Assembly: GCF_000718085.1 (NCBI RefSeq)
Contig: NZ_JOEC01000001.1
Coordinates: 248,001 to 312,000, forward strand
Direction of reading: 5' to 3'
DNA from: Mycetocola saprophilus
GTDB taxonomy: Bacteria; Actinomycetota; Actinomycetes; Actinomycetales; Microbacteriaceae
Length of the DNA: 64,000 bases
A program made the position numbers and the translations under genes. The notes under the pieces were generated by a model. The model worked only from the letters and a program-made list of their open reading frames with translations. It did not search any database and had not been told where the DNA came from. Shown here piece after piece: positions 18,766-28,129 of the stretch. The first letter of the stretch is position 1. Each line of letters opens with the position of its first letter.

Positions 18766-18990
18766 GTGAAGAATAGCGAACTGCGCCATGCGATTGCCGC
18801 CGAGTTTGGTGCCGGATACGGCGGCGTGCTGATGCGCGACCTGGCGCTGCGAGCCCTCGATGGGCGTACCGGGGATGAGGCACTGGCGGCCGGGGTTCCC
18901 GCGCGCGATGTGTGGCTGGCGCTGTGCCGCGAGAACGAGGTGCCGCGCGAGCGCTGGGATGGCGTGCGCCTGCCCGCTCCGCGGGACTAG
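18766..18990 (+). CDS. DUF3046 protein
   Basis: A 74-aa acidic/neutral protein of the DUF3046 family, function unknown, conserved immediately upstream of recA in actinobacteria. It matches the family in length and in the core LALRALDGRTGDEALAAGV and the C-terminal ENEVPRERW. GTG 18766 is preceded by TAGGCT (18754-18759) at 6 nt, so the transcript is probably leaderless. Confidence 0.88.
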   Translation: MKNSELRHAIAAEFGAGYGGVLMRDLALRALDGRTGDEALAAGVPARDVWLALCRENEVPRERWDGVRLPAPRD

Positions 18991-19033
18991 GTAAACGATC
19001 CGAAAACTCATTCGACACGCCGCGGGCAATATC

Positions 19034-19049
19034 TCGAACATTCGTTCGG
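19034..19049 (+). promoter_or_regulatory. LexA (SOS) box of recA
   Basis: TCGAACATTCGTTCGG contains the exact actinobacterial core GAAC-N4-GTTC (19036-19047). It covers the position of the -35 element for the TATGCT at 19057-19062, so bound LexA would block the promoter. lexA itself is at 34568-35272. Confidence 0.9.
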
Positions 19050-19089
19050 ATCGGCGTATGCTCCTACACAGGACGAAATCTTCGGATTG

Positions 19090-19098
19090 TTATCCACA
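19090..19098 (+). promoter_or_regulatory. DnaA-box-like site in the recA leader
   Basis: TTATCCACA is an exact match to the consensus DnaA box, 28 nt downstream of the recA -10. A single 9-mer is expected about once in two windows of this size by chance, so function is uncertain. Confidence 0.3.
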
Positions 19099-19313
19099 AT
19101 AGGACCGCAACTCGACCCGGTGTCGGAGGGTGATCCTAGAGTCGAAGCAACCGGAGCAGATCGCTCCAGCCTTGTTCACCGAGGGCGTGCCGGTGGTGCT
19201 GAAGTCAGCACCACGCGGGCACACGGCATCCAGATGTCGCCTCGGGACAGTATGTAGGCGCATCACCCACGAACGTAGCGCGCAGCCGCTACCGAGACGA
19301 AAGAGAGACGGCC

Positions 19314-20441
19314 ATGGCTTCACCCACGGATCGCGAAAAAGCACTCGAAACCGCCCTTGCCCAGATTGACCGCCAGTTCGGTAAGGGCTCGGTTATGCGC
19401 CTCGGCAGCGATGAGCGCGCCCCCGTAGAAATCATCCCCACCGGCTCGATTGCTCTGGACGTCGCGCTCGGCGTGGGAGGTCTGCCCCGCGGCCGCATCA
19501 TCGAGATCTACGGCCCGGAGTCCTCGGGTAAGACCACGCTGACCCTGCACGCTATCGCCAACGCTCAGCGCCAGGGCGGCATCGCCGCCTTCATCGACGC
19601 CGAGCACGCCCTCGACCCCGAGTACGCCAAGAAGCTGGGTGTCGACATCGACGCGCTGCTGGTTTCTCAGCCCGACACCGGTGAGCAGGCGCTGGAAATC
19701 GCCGACATGCTGATCCGCTCGGGCTCGATCGACCTGGTTGTCATCGACTCCGTAGCCGCCCTGGTGCCCCGCGCCGAGATCGAGGGTGAGATGGGAGACT
19801 CGCACGTGGGTCTGCAGGCCCGACTGATGTCGCAGGCGCTGCGAAAGATCACCGGTGGCCTCAACCAGACCAAGACCACCGCGATCTTCATCAACCAGCT
19901 GCGTGAGAAGATCGGTGTCTTCTTCGGAAGCCCGGAAACCACCTCCGGTGGTAAGGCACTGAAGTTCTACGCCTCGGTTCGCCTCGACATCCGCCGCATC
20001 GAGACCCTCAAGGACGGTTCGGACGCCGTGGGTAACCGTACCCGCGTCAAGGTGGTCAAGAACAAGATGGCTCCGCCCTTCAAGCAGGCCGAGTTCGACA
20101 TCCTCTACGGTGTGGGTATTTCCCGCGAGGGCAGCCTGATCGACTTCGGTGTCGAGCACGGTCTGGTCAAGAAGTCCGGTTCCTGGTACACCTACGATGG
20201 AGACCAGCTGGGTCAGGGTAAGGAAAATGCCCGTAACTTCCTGATCAACAACCCCGATATCGCCGCCGACATCGAGAACAAGCTGCTGGCAAAGCTCGGC
20301 ATCGGCGCGGCCGGTGCTCAGGCCAAGGCCGATGCTGCCGCCGCCGAGGCCGCGGCCGAGGCCAAGGCGACCGCCGCCAAGAACGCGCCCGCCGCCCCGG
20401 CGAGCGAGGCACCGGCGGTAGCGCTCAAGCGCGGCGCCTAG
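19314..20441 (+). CDS. recA: Recombinase RecA
   Basis: RecA (375 aa) forms filaments on single-stranded DNA, catalyses strand exchange and triggers LexA self-cleavage. Walker [10 protein letters not shown] near residue 64, the [12 protein letters not shown](S)PETT segment of loop L2, and the start [20 protein letters not shown] are all typical. No intein is present. The C-terminus carries an Ala-rich tail of about 45 residues. Expression is under the LexA box at 19034. recX follows after 4 nt. Confidence 0.99.
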   Translation: MASPTDREKALETALAQIDRQFGKGSVMRLGSDERAPVEIIPTGSIALDVALGVGGLPRGRIIEIYGPESSGKTTLTLHAIANAQRQGGIAAFIDAEHALDPEYAKKLGVDIDALLVSQPDTGEQALEIADMLIRSGSIDLVVIDSVAALVPRAEIEGEMGDSHVGLQARLMSQALRKITGGLNQTKTTAIFINQLREKIGVFFGSPETTSGGKALKFYASVRLDIRRIETLKDGSDAVGNRTRVKVVKNKMAPPFKQAEFDILYGVGISREGSLIDFGVEHGLVKKSGSWYTYDGDQLGQGKENARNFLINNPDIAADIENKLLAKLGIGAAGAQAKADAAAAEAAAEAKATAAKNAPAAPASEAPAVALKRGA

Positions 20442-20445
20442 TCCC

Positions 20446-21891
20446 ATGGTCCGCTTCATCGATGAGGGGCCTTCCTCGGAAGGCCCCGAAACCGAGAATG
20501 GTGGGCCCTCACGTTTCGGCGGGGCCGCCGGCGTATCCTCCCTCGGGCCTTGGCCCTCCTCGCGTTCGCGCGGGGAGGCCTCGGTCGAGGAGCGAGAGGC
20601 CGCGGCTCCGTCGGCGTTTGCCCCCACTTTCGCGCCCGCCTGGGGTGTGATCCCGGCATCGGCCGAACCGACCCAGGACTCCGCCGCGGCATCGGATTCG
20701 CGAGAGTCTCCAGGCTCCTCGGTGCCCGCGGAGCATTCGGATTCGGAGTATTCGACCACTGAATGTTCGGATTTTGAGCGTTCGCATTTGGCACCTTTGG
20801 ATTCGGCACCTTTGGATTCGGTGTCCTCAAAATCGGTGCCGTCGGACTCGGCACCTTCGCATTCGGGGCCTTCGGATTCGACGTCTGCTGAGCCCGCGGC
20901 GTCGGCCGCGGCTCACCCGACCTTCGCCCCGGCCTGGGGCGCGCCGAACCGCGTCGCCCCACTGTCTGAAGCAGCGGTGACTGACGAGGCAGTGACTGAA
21001 ACGGCGGTGACTGATGATGCGGAGACCGAGGAGTCGCTGGCCCCGGTGATTTCGCTGGGCAGGCGGCGGTCGACACCGATACGCTCGGGCGCTCGCGAAG
21101 CAGATTCGGCCGTGGCCGAAGACGCGACCTCTTCATCTGTCACCGCGGCATCGGTAACGGCGGACACGGATGAGACAGGGAAGCCTGCGGTACGCGCAAT
21201 CGTCTCCGATCTCGCGACCCGGGCGCGCAAGACCATCGCCGCCGATCCGGCAGATCCGGCCGCATCGGTCGTAGCGCCCGCGCATACGGCGGCCTTCGAG
21301 GAGTATCCCGACACCGAGATTCCCAGCTTCGCCGCCCGGTTCGGGCTGGACGAGGAGGAAGACTTTGAGGACGACGGCGAGTCCGAGGAGGAGATTGTTC
21401 CGCCCACCTTCGATGAGGCGGTAGAACTCCTTGTGCGTCGGCTTGCCCGATCTGCGCTGAGCCGTGCCGAGGTGATTTTCGAGGTCGAGCGGCTGGGCCT
21501 GGAAAACGACGGTGCCGAAGCCGTGGCCGAACGTCTGGACGAACTTGGCTATCTGGATGATGCGGTGCTGGCCGAACAGCTCAAGCACTCCCTCTACGAT
21601 CGAAAGGGTAAGTCCCGCCAGGTGGTGGCCCGGGAAATGGCGCAGCGGAAGATCCCAAACGAGGTCATTCAGGACGCGCTGGCCGAGGTTGCCGATGACG
21701 ACGAGCTTTCCGCCGCCACCGCGCTGGCCAAGAAGCGGGTCGGGCAGATGAGCTCGATCGATGATGCCGCCGCCGAACGTCGCCTCACCGGCTTTCTCGC
21801 CCGTCGGGGATACCCCGGATCAATCGTGCGCGAAGCCGTGCGGGCGGCACTGGCAACCCGTGGGTCCCGCGGACGCGTGACCTTCCGGTAG
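20446..21891 (+). CDS. recX: RecX regulator with a very long low-complexity N-terminal extension
   Basis: RecX inhibits RecA filament growth. The conserved RecX region is only the last 160 or so residues (from PPTFDEAVELLVRRLARSAL to the C-terminus, with RLDELGYLDDAVLAEQL). Ahead of it lies an extension of about 320 residues, rich in Ser, Ala, Pro, Asp and Glu, with pentapeptide-like repeats (APLDS, VPSDS, APSHS, GPSDS) encoded by a degenerate 15-bp repeat at about 20785-20885, and two copies of the phrase FAPAWG. The usual length is 150-270 aa, so 481 aa is exceptional. ATG 20446 is 4 nt after recA; an internal start cannot be excluded. Confidence 0.88.
   Translation: MVRFIDEGPSSEGPETENGGPSRFGGAAGVSSLGPWPSSRSRGEASVEEREAAAPSAFAPTFAPAWGVIPASAEPTQDSAAASDSRESPGSSVPAEHSDSEYSTTECSDFERSHLAPLDSAPLDSVSSKSVPSDSAPSHSGPSDSTSAEPAASAAAHPTFAPAWGAPNRVAPLSEAAVTDEAVTETAVTDDAETEESLAPVISLGRRRSTPIRSGAREADSAVAEDATSSSVTAASVTADTDETGKPAVRAIVSDLATRARKTIAADPADPAASVVAPAHTAAFEEYPDTEIPSFAARFGLDEEEDFEDDGESEEEIVPPTFDEAVELLVRRLARSALSRAEVIFEVERLGLENDGAEAVAERLDELGYLDDAVLAEQLKHSLYDRKGKSRQVVAREMAQRKIPNEVIQDALAEVADDDELSAATALAKKRVGQMSSIDDAAAERRLTGFLARRGYPGSIVREAVRAALATRGSRGRVTFR
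20466..20487 (+). promoter_or_regulatory. Perfect hairpin at the recA/recX junction
   Basis: GGGGCCTTCC (20466-20475) pairs with GGAAGGCCCC (20478-20487), lying 24 nt after the recA stop and inside the first codons of recX. Such a stem may cut transcription of recX relative to recA or block ribosomes, as described for recA-recX junctions elsewhere. Confidence 0.6.
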
Positions 21892-21905
21892 GGAGGCTTT
21901 CGGGG

Positions 21906-21930
21906 GAAGGTTGGGTGTTGACCAGCCTTC
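21906..21930 (+). terminator. Hairpin after recX
   Basis: GAAGGTTGG (21906-21914) pairs with CCAGCCTTC (21922-21930), loop GTGTTGA. It is followed by a further set of short inverted repeats around 21936-21995 (CAGGCCCG with CGGGCCTG; CTCCC with GGGAG) and two copies of CTTCCTCYACAGGCC, so the 185-nt recX-miaB gap is highly structured. Confidence 0.5.
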
Positions 21931-22017
21931 CTCTACAGGCCCGCATTCTTCCACGGGCCTGCCTTCTCCCAGCGGGAGTTCTTCCTGTAGCTGTGTGCCT
22001 TCCTCCACAGGCCAGAG

Positions 22018-22026
22018 TTATCCACC
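22018..22026 (+). promoter_or_regulatory. DnaA-box-like site upstream of miaB
   Basis: TTATCCACC, one base from the consensus DnaA box, lies about 40 nt before the miaB -10 hexamer. Only a weak single site. Confidence 0.2.
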
Positions 22027-22076
22027 GGGTGGGTCGTGCGACCACACGGGCCGCCCGGGTTTCGTAGAATGGACAC

Positions 22077-23708
22077 ATGAGCACTTCCGTGAGTTCCTCG
22101 CCCGTCAGCACCCCCACCATCATCACGCCCTCCGAGGCGGCGGTTGGTACCGGTGGTCGTCGGCGTACCTATGAGGTACGTACCTACGGATGCCAGATGA
22201 ACGTGCACGATTCCGAGCGCCTGAGCGGGTCGCTGGAGGCCGCCGGATACGTTCTCGCCGCTGGTGAAGAACCCGATGTGGTGGTCATCAACACCTGCGC
22301 GGTTCGGGAAAATGCCGACAATAAGCTCTATGGCAACCTGGGTCATCTGGCGTCGGTCAAGAAGCGTCACGAGGGCATGCAGATTGCCGTGGGTGGCTGC
22401 CTCGCGCAGAAGGACAAAAACGTCATCCTGGAAAAGGCACCCTGGGTCGATGTGGTGTTTGGAACCCACAACATGGGCGCGCTGCCGAACCTGTTGGAGC
22501 GTGCGCGTCACAACGACGAGGCGCAGCTGGAGATTCTCGAATCGCTGGAAACCTTCCCCTCGACCCTGCCGACCAAGCGCGACTCCAGCTATAGCGGCTG
22601 GGTCTCGATCTCGGTGGGATGCAACAATACCTGCACGTTCTGCATCGTGCCCGCGCTGCGTGGCAAGGAAAAGGATCGTCGCCCGGGCGAAATTCTTGCC
22701 GAAATCCAGGCGCTGGTTGACGATGGGGCCATCGAGGTCACCCTGCTGGGGCAGAACGTCAACAGCTACGGCGTTGAGTTTGGTGACCGCTTCGCCTTCA
22801 GCAAACTGCTGCGCGCCGCGGGCCAGATCGAGGGGCTTGAGCGCATTCGCTTCACCAGCCCGCATCCGGCCGCCTTCACCCAGGATGTCATCGATGCGAT
22901 GGCCGAAACTCCCAGCGTGATGCCGCAGCTGCACATGCCGCTGCAGTCCGGCTCGGACACCGTCCTCAAGGCCATGCGTCGGTCCTACCGCAGCAAGAAG
23001 TTCCTGGGAATCCTCGACCAGGTACGCGAGAAGATTCCGCACGCTGCCATTTCCACCGACATCATCGTGGGTTTCCCCGGTGAGACCGAGGAGGATTTCC
23101 AGGAGACCCTGCGTGTGGTGGAAGCCTCCCGCTTTGCCACCGCGTTCACCTTCCAGTACTCGGTGCGCCCGGGCACCCCCGCCGGGGAAATGGAGAACCA
23201 GATCCCCAAGGCCATCGTGCAGGACCGCTACGAGCGTCTGGCCGCGCTTCAGGACCGGATCTCGCTCGAGGAAAACCAGGCTGTGGTGGGCCGCGAGGTG
23301 CGTATCCTGGTCGCGACCGGTGAGGGCAAGAAGGATGCCGCAACCCGACGGATGTCCGGCCGCGCCGAAGATTCCCGTCTGGTGCACTTCTCGGTACCCG
23401 AGGGCTCCGAAATTCCGCGTCCGGGCGATGTGGTGACCGCGGTGGTCACCGAGGCCGCGCCATTCCACCTGATCGCCGACGCCCCCGAGGGCACCCTGCT
23501 GAACATTCGTCGCACCCGCGCGGGTGATGCGTGGGATCGCGATCAGGCCGAGTCCTGCGGGGTTCCCAGCGATCCCGGGGCCGGATCGACGGGGTCCGCC
23601 GGTGGGCCGGTAAACCTCGGGTTCCCGAGCCTGCGTGTGGGGCCGCCGGTCGCGGCCTCGACCAGCAGCACCGTGCCGATCTACAACACCAACGACGACC
23701 TGCGATAG
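22077..23708 (+). CDS. miaB: tRNA-2-methylthio-N6-dimethylallyladenosine synthase
   Basis: MiaB (543 aa) is a radical-SAM methylthiotransferase acting on A37 of tRNAs after MiaA. The N-terminal UPF0004 cluster cysteines are in [23 protein letters not shown] and GGCLAQ; the SAM-radical cluster is [11 protein letters not shown]; a TRAM domain follows. The C-terminus runs about 45 residues past TRAM into a Gly/Ser-rich tail. TAGAAT (22065-22070) is 6 nt before ATG 22077, indicating a leaderless transcript. miaA follows after 2 nt. Confidence 0.97.
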   Translation: MSTSVSSSPVSTPTIITPSEAAVGTGGRRRTYEVRTYGCQMNVHDSERLSGSLEAAGYVLAAGEEPDVVVINTCAVRENADNKLYGNLGHLASVKKRHEGMQIAVGGCLAQKDKNVILEKAPWVDVVFGTHNMGALPNLLERARHNDEAQLEILESLETFPSTLPTKRDSSYSGWVSISVGCNNTCTFCIVPALRGKEKDRRPGEILAEIQALVDDGAIEVTLLGQNVNSYGVEFGDRFAFSKLLRAAGQIEGLERIRFTSPHPAAFTQDVIDAMAETPSVMPQLHMPLQSGSDTVLKAMRRSYRSKKFLGILDQVREKIPHAAISTDIIVGFPGETEEDFQETLRVVEASRFATAFTFQYSVRPGTPAGEMENQIPKAIVQDRYERLAALQDRISLEENQAVVGREVRILVATGEGKKDAATRRMSGRAEDSRLVHFSVPEGSEIPRPGDVVTAVVTEAAPFHLIADAPEGTLLNIRRTRAGDAWDRDQAESCGVPSDPGAGSTGSAGGPVNLGFPSLRVGPPVAASTSSTVPIYNTNDDLR

Positions 23709-23710
23709 GC

Positions 23711-24832
23711 GTGAGTATCTCCGAAAGTTCACGGTATCCGTCGGCCTCGGAATCAGGGGCGAGCACGAGCACGAGCCCGAGCATGAATCCAGTTTCGAGC
23801 CCGAGCACGAATCCGGCTTCGGATCTGAGCGAGGTTACGAGTACCAGCGCGAGCGAGCGTGAGTCGGGGCCGATCTCGTCCGGACCGCTGCTCCAGGACC
23901 TCGGGAATCCGCGACTGATAGCCGTGGTCGGGGCCACCGGCACCGGGAAGAGTGACCTGTCTCTCGAGCTGGCGCGGAGGCTTGCCGGCTACGGGCAGCG
24001 GGCCGAGATTATCAACGTGGATGCGATGCAGTTCTATCGCGGCATGGATATCGGTACGGCCAAGCTCAGTGTCGCCGAGCGCTCGGAGTTTCCGCACCAC
24101 CTGTTCGACATTCTGGATCCGCATGAGGATGCGGCCGTCGCGCACTATCAGCCCGAGGCTCGCGGCATCATCCGTGACGTCCTTGACCGGGGTGCCTGGC
24201 CGATCCTGGTGGGCGGATCCGGCCTGTACGTGTCCAGCGTGCTGTTCGACTTTGAATTCCCCGGCCAGGATCCAGAGATTCGCGCCCGATTAGAGGCCGA
24301 GCTGAGCGCCCAGGGGCCCGGCATGCTGTTTCGCCGGCTGCGCGATCTCAGCCCCGAGGCGGCCGAGAGGATCGGTCCGCACAACGGACGCCGCATCGTG
24401 CGAGCACTCGAGGTGGCCGAAATCACCGGGGAACCCATCGCCGGAACCCTGCCGGACGAGCCCGTGTGGTGGACCCCCACCCTGCTCATTTCGCTCACCG
24501 CGCCGCGTGAGGACCTCGTCGCCCGCCTGGATGCGCGGGTGACCCGGATGTGGGAGGCCGGGCTGGTTGCCGAGGCCGGCGGTCTGCTCGAGGCGGGCAT
24601 CGATGCCGGGGTCACCGCGAGACGGGCGATCGGGTACGGCCAGGCCGCCGCGCAGATCCGCGGGGAGATGACCGAGACCGAGGCGATTGAGGACACGCGC
24701 CGGCTCACCCGCCGCTATGCGCGTCGTCAGGTGAGCTGGTTCAAGCGCTATCGGGGTGCCCACGTGTTCGACACGGTTGCCGAGACGCTGCCCGAGATCG
24801 CCGAACACATCCTGCCCTCCGCCTTGTCCTGA
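23711..24832 (+). CDS. miaA: tRNA dimethylallyltransferase with a Ser-rich N-terminal extension
   Basis: MiaA adds the dimethylallyl group to A37 of tRNA, the substrate of MiaB. The catalytic core begins at about residue 66: P-loop [11 protein letters not shown], then [17 protein letters not shown], the GGSGLY motif and the C-terminal [14 protein letters not shown]. The first 65 residues are Ser/Thr/Pro/Asn-rich and encoded by a GAGCAC/GAGCCC-type hexanucleotide repeat (about 23758-23815); they are absent from typical MiaA (about 300 aa). GTG 23711 is 2 nt after miaB. A later start is possible but no good ribosome site was seen near the core. Confidence 0.93.
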   Translation: MSISESSRYPSASESGASTSTSPSMNPVSSPSTNPASDLSEVTSTSASERESGPISSGPLLQDLGNPRLIAVVGATGTGKSDLSLELARRLAGYGQRAEIINVDAMQFYRGMDIGTAKLSVAERSEFPHHLFDILDPHEDAAVAHYQPEARGIIRDVLDRGAWPILVGGSGLYVSSVLFDFEFPGQDPEIRARLEAELSAQGPGMLFRRLRDLSPEAAERIGPHNGRRIVRALEVAEITGEPIAGTLPDEPVWWTPTLLISLTAPREDLVARLDARVTRMWEAGLVAEAGGLLEAGIDAGVTARRAIGYGQAAAQIRGEMTETEAIEDTRRLTRRYARRQVSWFKRYRGAHVFDTVAETLPEIAEHILPSALS

Positions 24833-24885
24833 CGTCTCACCCCTGACGCGGGGACCGGCAGCCGTCCCTGCCTAAAACGCGCGGA

Positions 24886-24929
24886 AACGGCACACGCCGC
24901 AACGGTTTCCCGATGCGGCGTGTGCCGTT
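24886..24929. terminator. Bidirectional terminator between miaA and tctA
   Basis: A perfect 16-bp stem (24886-24901 and 24914-24929) with a 12-nt loop sits between two convergent genes, 53 nt from one stop and 11 nt from the other. Confidence 0.85.
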
Positions 24930-24940
24930 ATCGACGGCGA

Positions 24941-26473
24941 CTACGAGCGGGTCGCGCCCACCGCCTCACGCTTCTTCGCTCCGCGCCGGCGCAGCGCCTG
25001 GAACAGGGTGAAGCCGATCGCGATGGCCATTAGCGAGTACAGGGTGATCGTGATCGGGGAACCCACCAGGATGCCCAGGTCGCCCTCGGAGACCGCAAGC
25101 GAGCGCCGCAGCTCGGTCTCGGCCAGCGGACCGAGGATCGCGGCGATCAGCACCGGGGCCAGCGGGATCGAGAAGCGGCGCATCAGGAATCCGAGCAGTC
25201 CGATGCCCAGCACCAGCCACAGGTCCATCTCGGCCGAGGCGATTGCATACACACCGAGCATCGCAAACAGGGTGATCCCCGCATAGAGGTAGTGCTTGGG
25301 CACCAGCAGCAGCTTGGCCCAGACGGCGGCGAAGGGCAGGTTGATGATCAGCAGGATGATCAGCCCCACAAACAGACTCGCCAGCAGCGGCCACACCAGG
25401 TCGGCGCTGCGCTCAAACAGCAGCGGTCCGGGCTGCATGCCGTACTGCTGGAAGGCCGCGATCATCATCGCCGCGGTGGCGGAGGTGGGCAGTCCCAGCG
25501 CGAGCAGCGCCCCCATCGCGGTTCCGGCGGTCGCGTTGCCCGCGGCCTCGGGGGCCGCCACACCCTGAATCGCGCCGCGCCCACCAAAGTCGGGATCCTT
25601 GCGGCGCTGCGCGAGCTTCTTCTCGGTGCCGTAGGCGAGGAAGGTCGGAACCTCCGAACCACCCACCGGGATCACACCGAACGGCACACCGAAGCTGGTG
25701 CCACGCAGGAACGCGGGGAAGGCCTTGCGGAATTCCGACCAGTTGAGGAACGGCGATCCGCCGGCCGAAACCCGGGTGACCGCGCCGTCGCGGTGAATTC
25801 GAGACGCCACGTGCAGCACCTCGCCGAGCGCCAGCAGGCCCACGGTGATCACGATGATCGAGATGCCGTCAAACAGTTGCGGGAGTCCCAGGGTGAATCG
25901 GGCAGCGCCACTGGGACCGTCGATTCCGACCATGGCCAGGGCCAGGCCGATCGCGAGGGCGAGCAGTCCGCGCAGCACCGATTCGGCCACAACCGAGGAG
26001 ATCGCCACGAAGGCGAAGGCGGCGAGCGCGAAGTATTCGGCCGGGCCGAACAGGGTTGCCAGCTTCACCAGGTAGGGCGCGAAGAACACCACCAGCGTGG
26101 TCGCGATCATCCCGCCCAGGAACGCGCCCATTGCCGAGGTTCCCAGGGCCTTGGCGGCACGGCCGTCCTTGGCCATCCGGTGGCCCTCAAACGTGGTGGC
26201 GATGGCCGAGGAGTTGCCGGGGGTGTTGAGCAGGATGCCGGCGGTGGAGTCCCCGAACAGCCCACCAAAGTAGATGCTGGCAAACATGATGAAGGCACCG
26301 GTGGGATCCAGGCTGAAGGTCACCGGGAGCAGCAGGGCCACCGCCATTGCCGAGCCGAGGCCCGGGAGCACACCCACGGCGGTACCGAGGACCGCGCCGA
26401 TGAGGAGCCAGAGCAGGTTGATCGGGGTCAGCGCGACGCTGAATCCCTCAAGCAGGTGGGTTAGCTGATCCAT
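24941..26473 (-). CDS. tctA: Tripartite tricarboxylate transporter large permease TctA
   Basis: A 510-aa polytopic protein of the TctA family, the 12-helix transport subunit of TctABC secondary carriers that take up citrate or related carboxylates with a binding protein. Family segments visible are GVLPGLGSAMAVALLLPVTF near the N-terminus and GMQPGPLLFE near residue 350. It is the last gene of tctC-tctB-tctA; TTTGGAGG precedes its ATG. Confidence 0.95.
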   Translation of the reverse strand: MDQLTHLLEGFSVALTPINLLWLLIGAVLGTAVGVLPGLGSAMAVALLLPVTFSLDPTGAFIMFASIYFGGLFGDSTAGILLNTPGNSSAIATTFEGHRMAKDGRAAKALGTSAMGAFLGGMIATTLVVFFAPYLVKLATLFGPAEYFALAAFAFVAISSVVAESVLRGLLALAIGLALAMVGIDGPSGAARFTLGLPQLFDGISIIVITVGLLALGEVLHVASRIHRDGAVTRVSAGGSPFLNWSEFRKAFPAFLRGTSFGVPFGVIPVGGSEVPTFLAYGTEKKLAQRRKDPDFGGRGAIQGVAAPEAAGNATAGTAMGALLALGLPTSATAAMMIAAFQQYGMQPGPLLFERSADLVWPLLASLFVGLIILLIINLPFAAVWAKLLLVPKHYLYAGITLFAMLGVYAIASAEMDLWLVLGIGLLGFLMRRFSIPLAPVLIAAILGPLAETELRRSLAVSEGDLGILVGSPITITLYSLMAIAIGFTLFQALRRRGAKKREAVGATRS

Positions 26474-26519
26474 GTCCGGACCTCCAAATACATCGCGTCA
26501 ACAAGCGGGGAAAGGGTGC

Positions 26520-27152
26520 TTAGCCGAGCCATGAGAACACCCCCGAGAGGATGCCCGAGGGCAGGGTGAGGCCCAGGCCCGCGGAGAACGCGAGTTGAAT
26601 GGCCGAGGACATTAGGATCGCGATGGCGATATCAAACACCGGTCGCTTGCTGCCCAGGGCCCGGGCGATGACCCAGAACAGCACGGCCCCGGCGAGAATC
26701 CACCCCAGCGGAACCAGCAGCAGCACAAACCCGACCAGACCGGCCAGCACAAATCCGAAGGTTTTCCAGTCGGTTCCCGTGCGCGGCACGTCGTCCCCGG
26801 TGGCCGAGGCGACCACCCGGATTTCCGAGGTGGTGTCGATATCACCGAGCTCGCCCAGCAGGTCGGGGTCCATGCCCAGATCATCGCTTCCCCCGGCACC
26901 CACCTCGGCCTCGGGATTGCGAATGACCTGGATGGCCAGCAGCACCCCGAGGATGCCCAGCCCGGCGCTCACGATGGTGGGGAAGAACTGCGGGCCCGGC
27001 ACGCCGGATCCCGGTGGAACCTCCATGGTTGCGGTGCCGATGCCGAGGAATATCCCGAGGCCCAGCACCAGGGCGGCGACCACGAGCTCGCCGCGCCCGT
27101 GCCACCAGGAGGCATCGGCCGGACGGGTCGGGGTGACGGATGTGGCGGTCAT
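26520..27152 (-). CDS. tctB: Tripartite tricarboxylate transporter small permease TctB
   Basis: A 210-aa membrane protein with four predicted helices in the TctB pattern (ELVVAALVLGLGIFLGIG; FFPTIVSAGLGILGVLLAIQ; FVLAGLVGFVLLLVPLGWIL; ILMSSAIQLAFSAGLG). Between helices 2 and 3 is a polar loop of about 65 residues rich in Asp and Glu. The ATG overlaps the tctC stop by ATGA, and tctA follows after 46 nt. Confidence 0.9.
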   Translation of the reverse strand: MTATSVTPTRPADASWWHGRGELVVAALVLGLGIFLGIGTATMEVPPGSGVPGPQFFPTIVSAGLGILGVLLAIQVIRNPEAEVGAGGSDDLGMDPDLLGELGDIDTTSEIRVVASATGDDVPRTGTDWKTFGFVLAGLVGFVLLLVPLGWILAGAVLFWVIARALGSKRPVFDIAIAILMSSAIQLAFSAGLGLTLPSGILSGVFSWLG

Positions 27153-28129
27153 AGTCCCAGCTCCCTAATCAGATCGGACACCCGAACGGTTTCCTCCTCC
27201 AGGAAGGCGTCAAACTCGGCCCCCACCTGGAAGGAATCGGTCCAGTTGTTGCGGCGCAGAGTGTCCTGCCACTCGTCGGTGGCGTGCAGTTCGGTGATGA
27301 TCGCGACCATCTCGTCCCGGGCCTCATCGGAGATGCCCGGCGGTGCCACGTAGCCGCGCCAGTTGGACATTTCCACGTCGATCCCGGATTCGATGAACGT
27401 CGGCACGGGCACCCCGTCCAGACGCTCGGGGGAGGAGATCGCCAGGGCACGCAGGGTGCCGGCTTCGATCTGGTCGCGGAACTCGTTGTAGCCGGAGATC
27501 CCCGCGGCCGCGGTGTTGGAGAGCATCGAGGCGAGCACCTCGCCGCCGCCCGAGTAGGCGACGTAGTTGACGTCCCCCGGGTTGATCCCCACGGTGCGCC
27601 CGAGCAGGCCGCTCAGCAGGTGATCGATGCTGCCGAGCGAACCCCCGGCGATCGAGTGCGCGCCGGGAGCCTGCTTCCAGGCCGCGGCGAACTCCTCCAT
27701 CGTGGTGTACGGGGAGGCCGCGGGGACCACGAGCACGCTGTAGTCATCAGCGAGGCGCGCAATCGGGGTGGTGTCGGCCAGTGATTCGGGCGTCTTGGAG
27801 AGCGCGCTGGCACCGATCATCACCGCTCCGGTGACCATCAGGATGTCGTCGCGTCCATCCATCTGAACCAGCTTGCTCAGCCCGATCGTTCCGCCCGCCC
27901 CGGGCACGTTGATGACCTGGGCGTTGTTGACGATGCCGGCCATCCGCAGGCCCTGCTGACCCTCGCGGCCGAAGCCGTCCCAGCCTCCACCGGGGGAGGC
28001 CGGGGCCATAATGGTGAGTTTGCTGCGTGCCGAGGCGGTGGACCCCGAGGCGCTGGCATCCATCGCCGCCGCCGTGAACACACCGATCGTGAGGACTCCC
28101 ACCACGACCGAAAGAATCGTTTTCTTCAT
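27149..28129 (-). CDS. tctC: Tripartite tricarboxylate transporter substrate-binding protein TctC
   Basis: A 326-aa extracytoplasmic binding protein of the TctC/Bug family. It has an N-terminal signal segment (MKKTILSVVVGVLTIGVFTAAA) without a lipobox cysteine, followed by LTIMAPASPGGGWDGFGREG, the family's ligand-loop region. The start at 28129 is preferred because GGAAGG precedes it by 7 nt and a signal peptide begins there; the longer frame has no signal. It delivers the carboxylate to TctA/TctB. Confidence 0.93.
   Translation of the reverse strand: MKKTILSVVVGVLTIGVFTAAAMDASASGSTASARSKLTIMAPASPGGGWDGFGREGQQGLRMAGIVNNAQVINVPGAGGTIGLSKLVQMDGRDDILMVTGAVMIGASALSKTPESLADTTPIARLADDYSVLVVPAASPYTTMEEFAAAWKQAPGAHSIAGGSLGSIDHLLSGLLGRTVGINPGDVNYVAYSGGGEVLASMLSNTAAAGISGYNEFRDQIEAGTLRALAISSPERLDGVPVPTFIESGIDVEMSNWRGYVAPPGISDEARDEMVAIITELHATDEWQDTLRRNNWTDSFQVGAEFDAFLEEETVRVSDLIRELGL

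Larger units (their letters stand above)
18991..19313 (+). promoter_or_regulatory. recA promoter and long untranslated leader
   Basis: This 323-nt stretch holds no credible gene. It contains the LexA box (19034-19049) and a -10-like TATGCT (19057-19062), with a DnaA-box-like TTATCCACA at 19090-19098. From the -10 the leader would be about 245 nt, ending in GAAAGAGAG before the recA ATG. The leader length is unusual beside the many leaderless genes here. Confidence 0.7.

Noticed and set aside
20785..20885. Short periodic repeats considered as a CRISPR-like array
   Set aside because: They are degenerate, in frame with recX, have no unique spacers and no cas genes are near.
21933..23732. 599-codon minus-strand open frame opposite miaB
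   Set aside because: Covers a conserved gene on the other strand; product has no domain and is Gly/His/Arg-rich.
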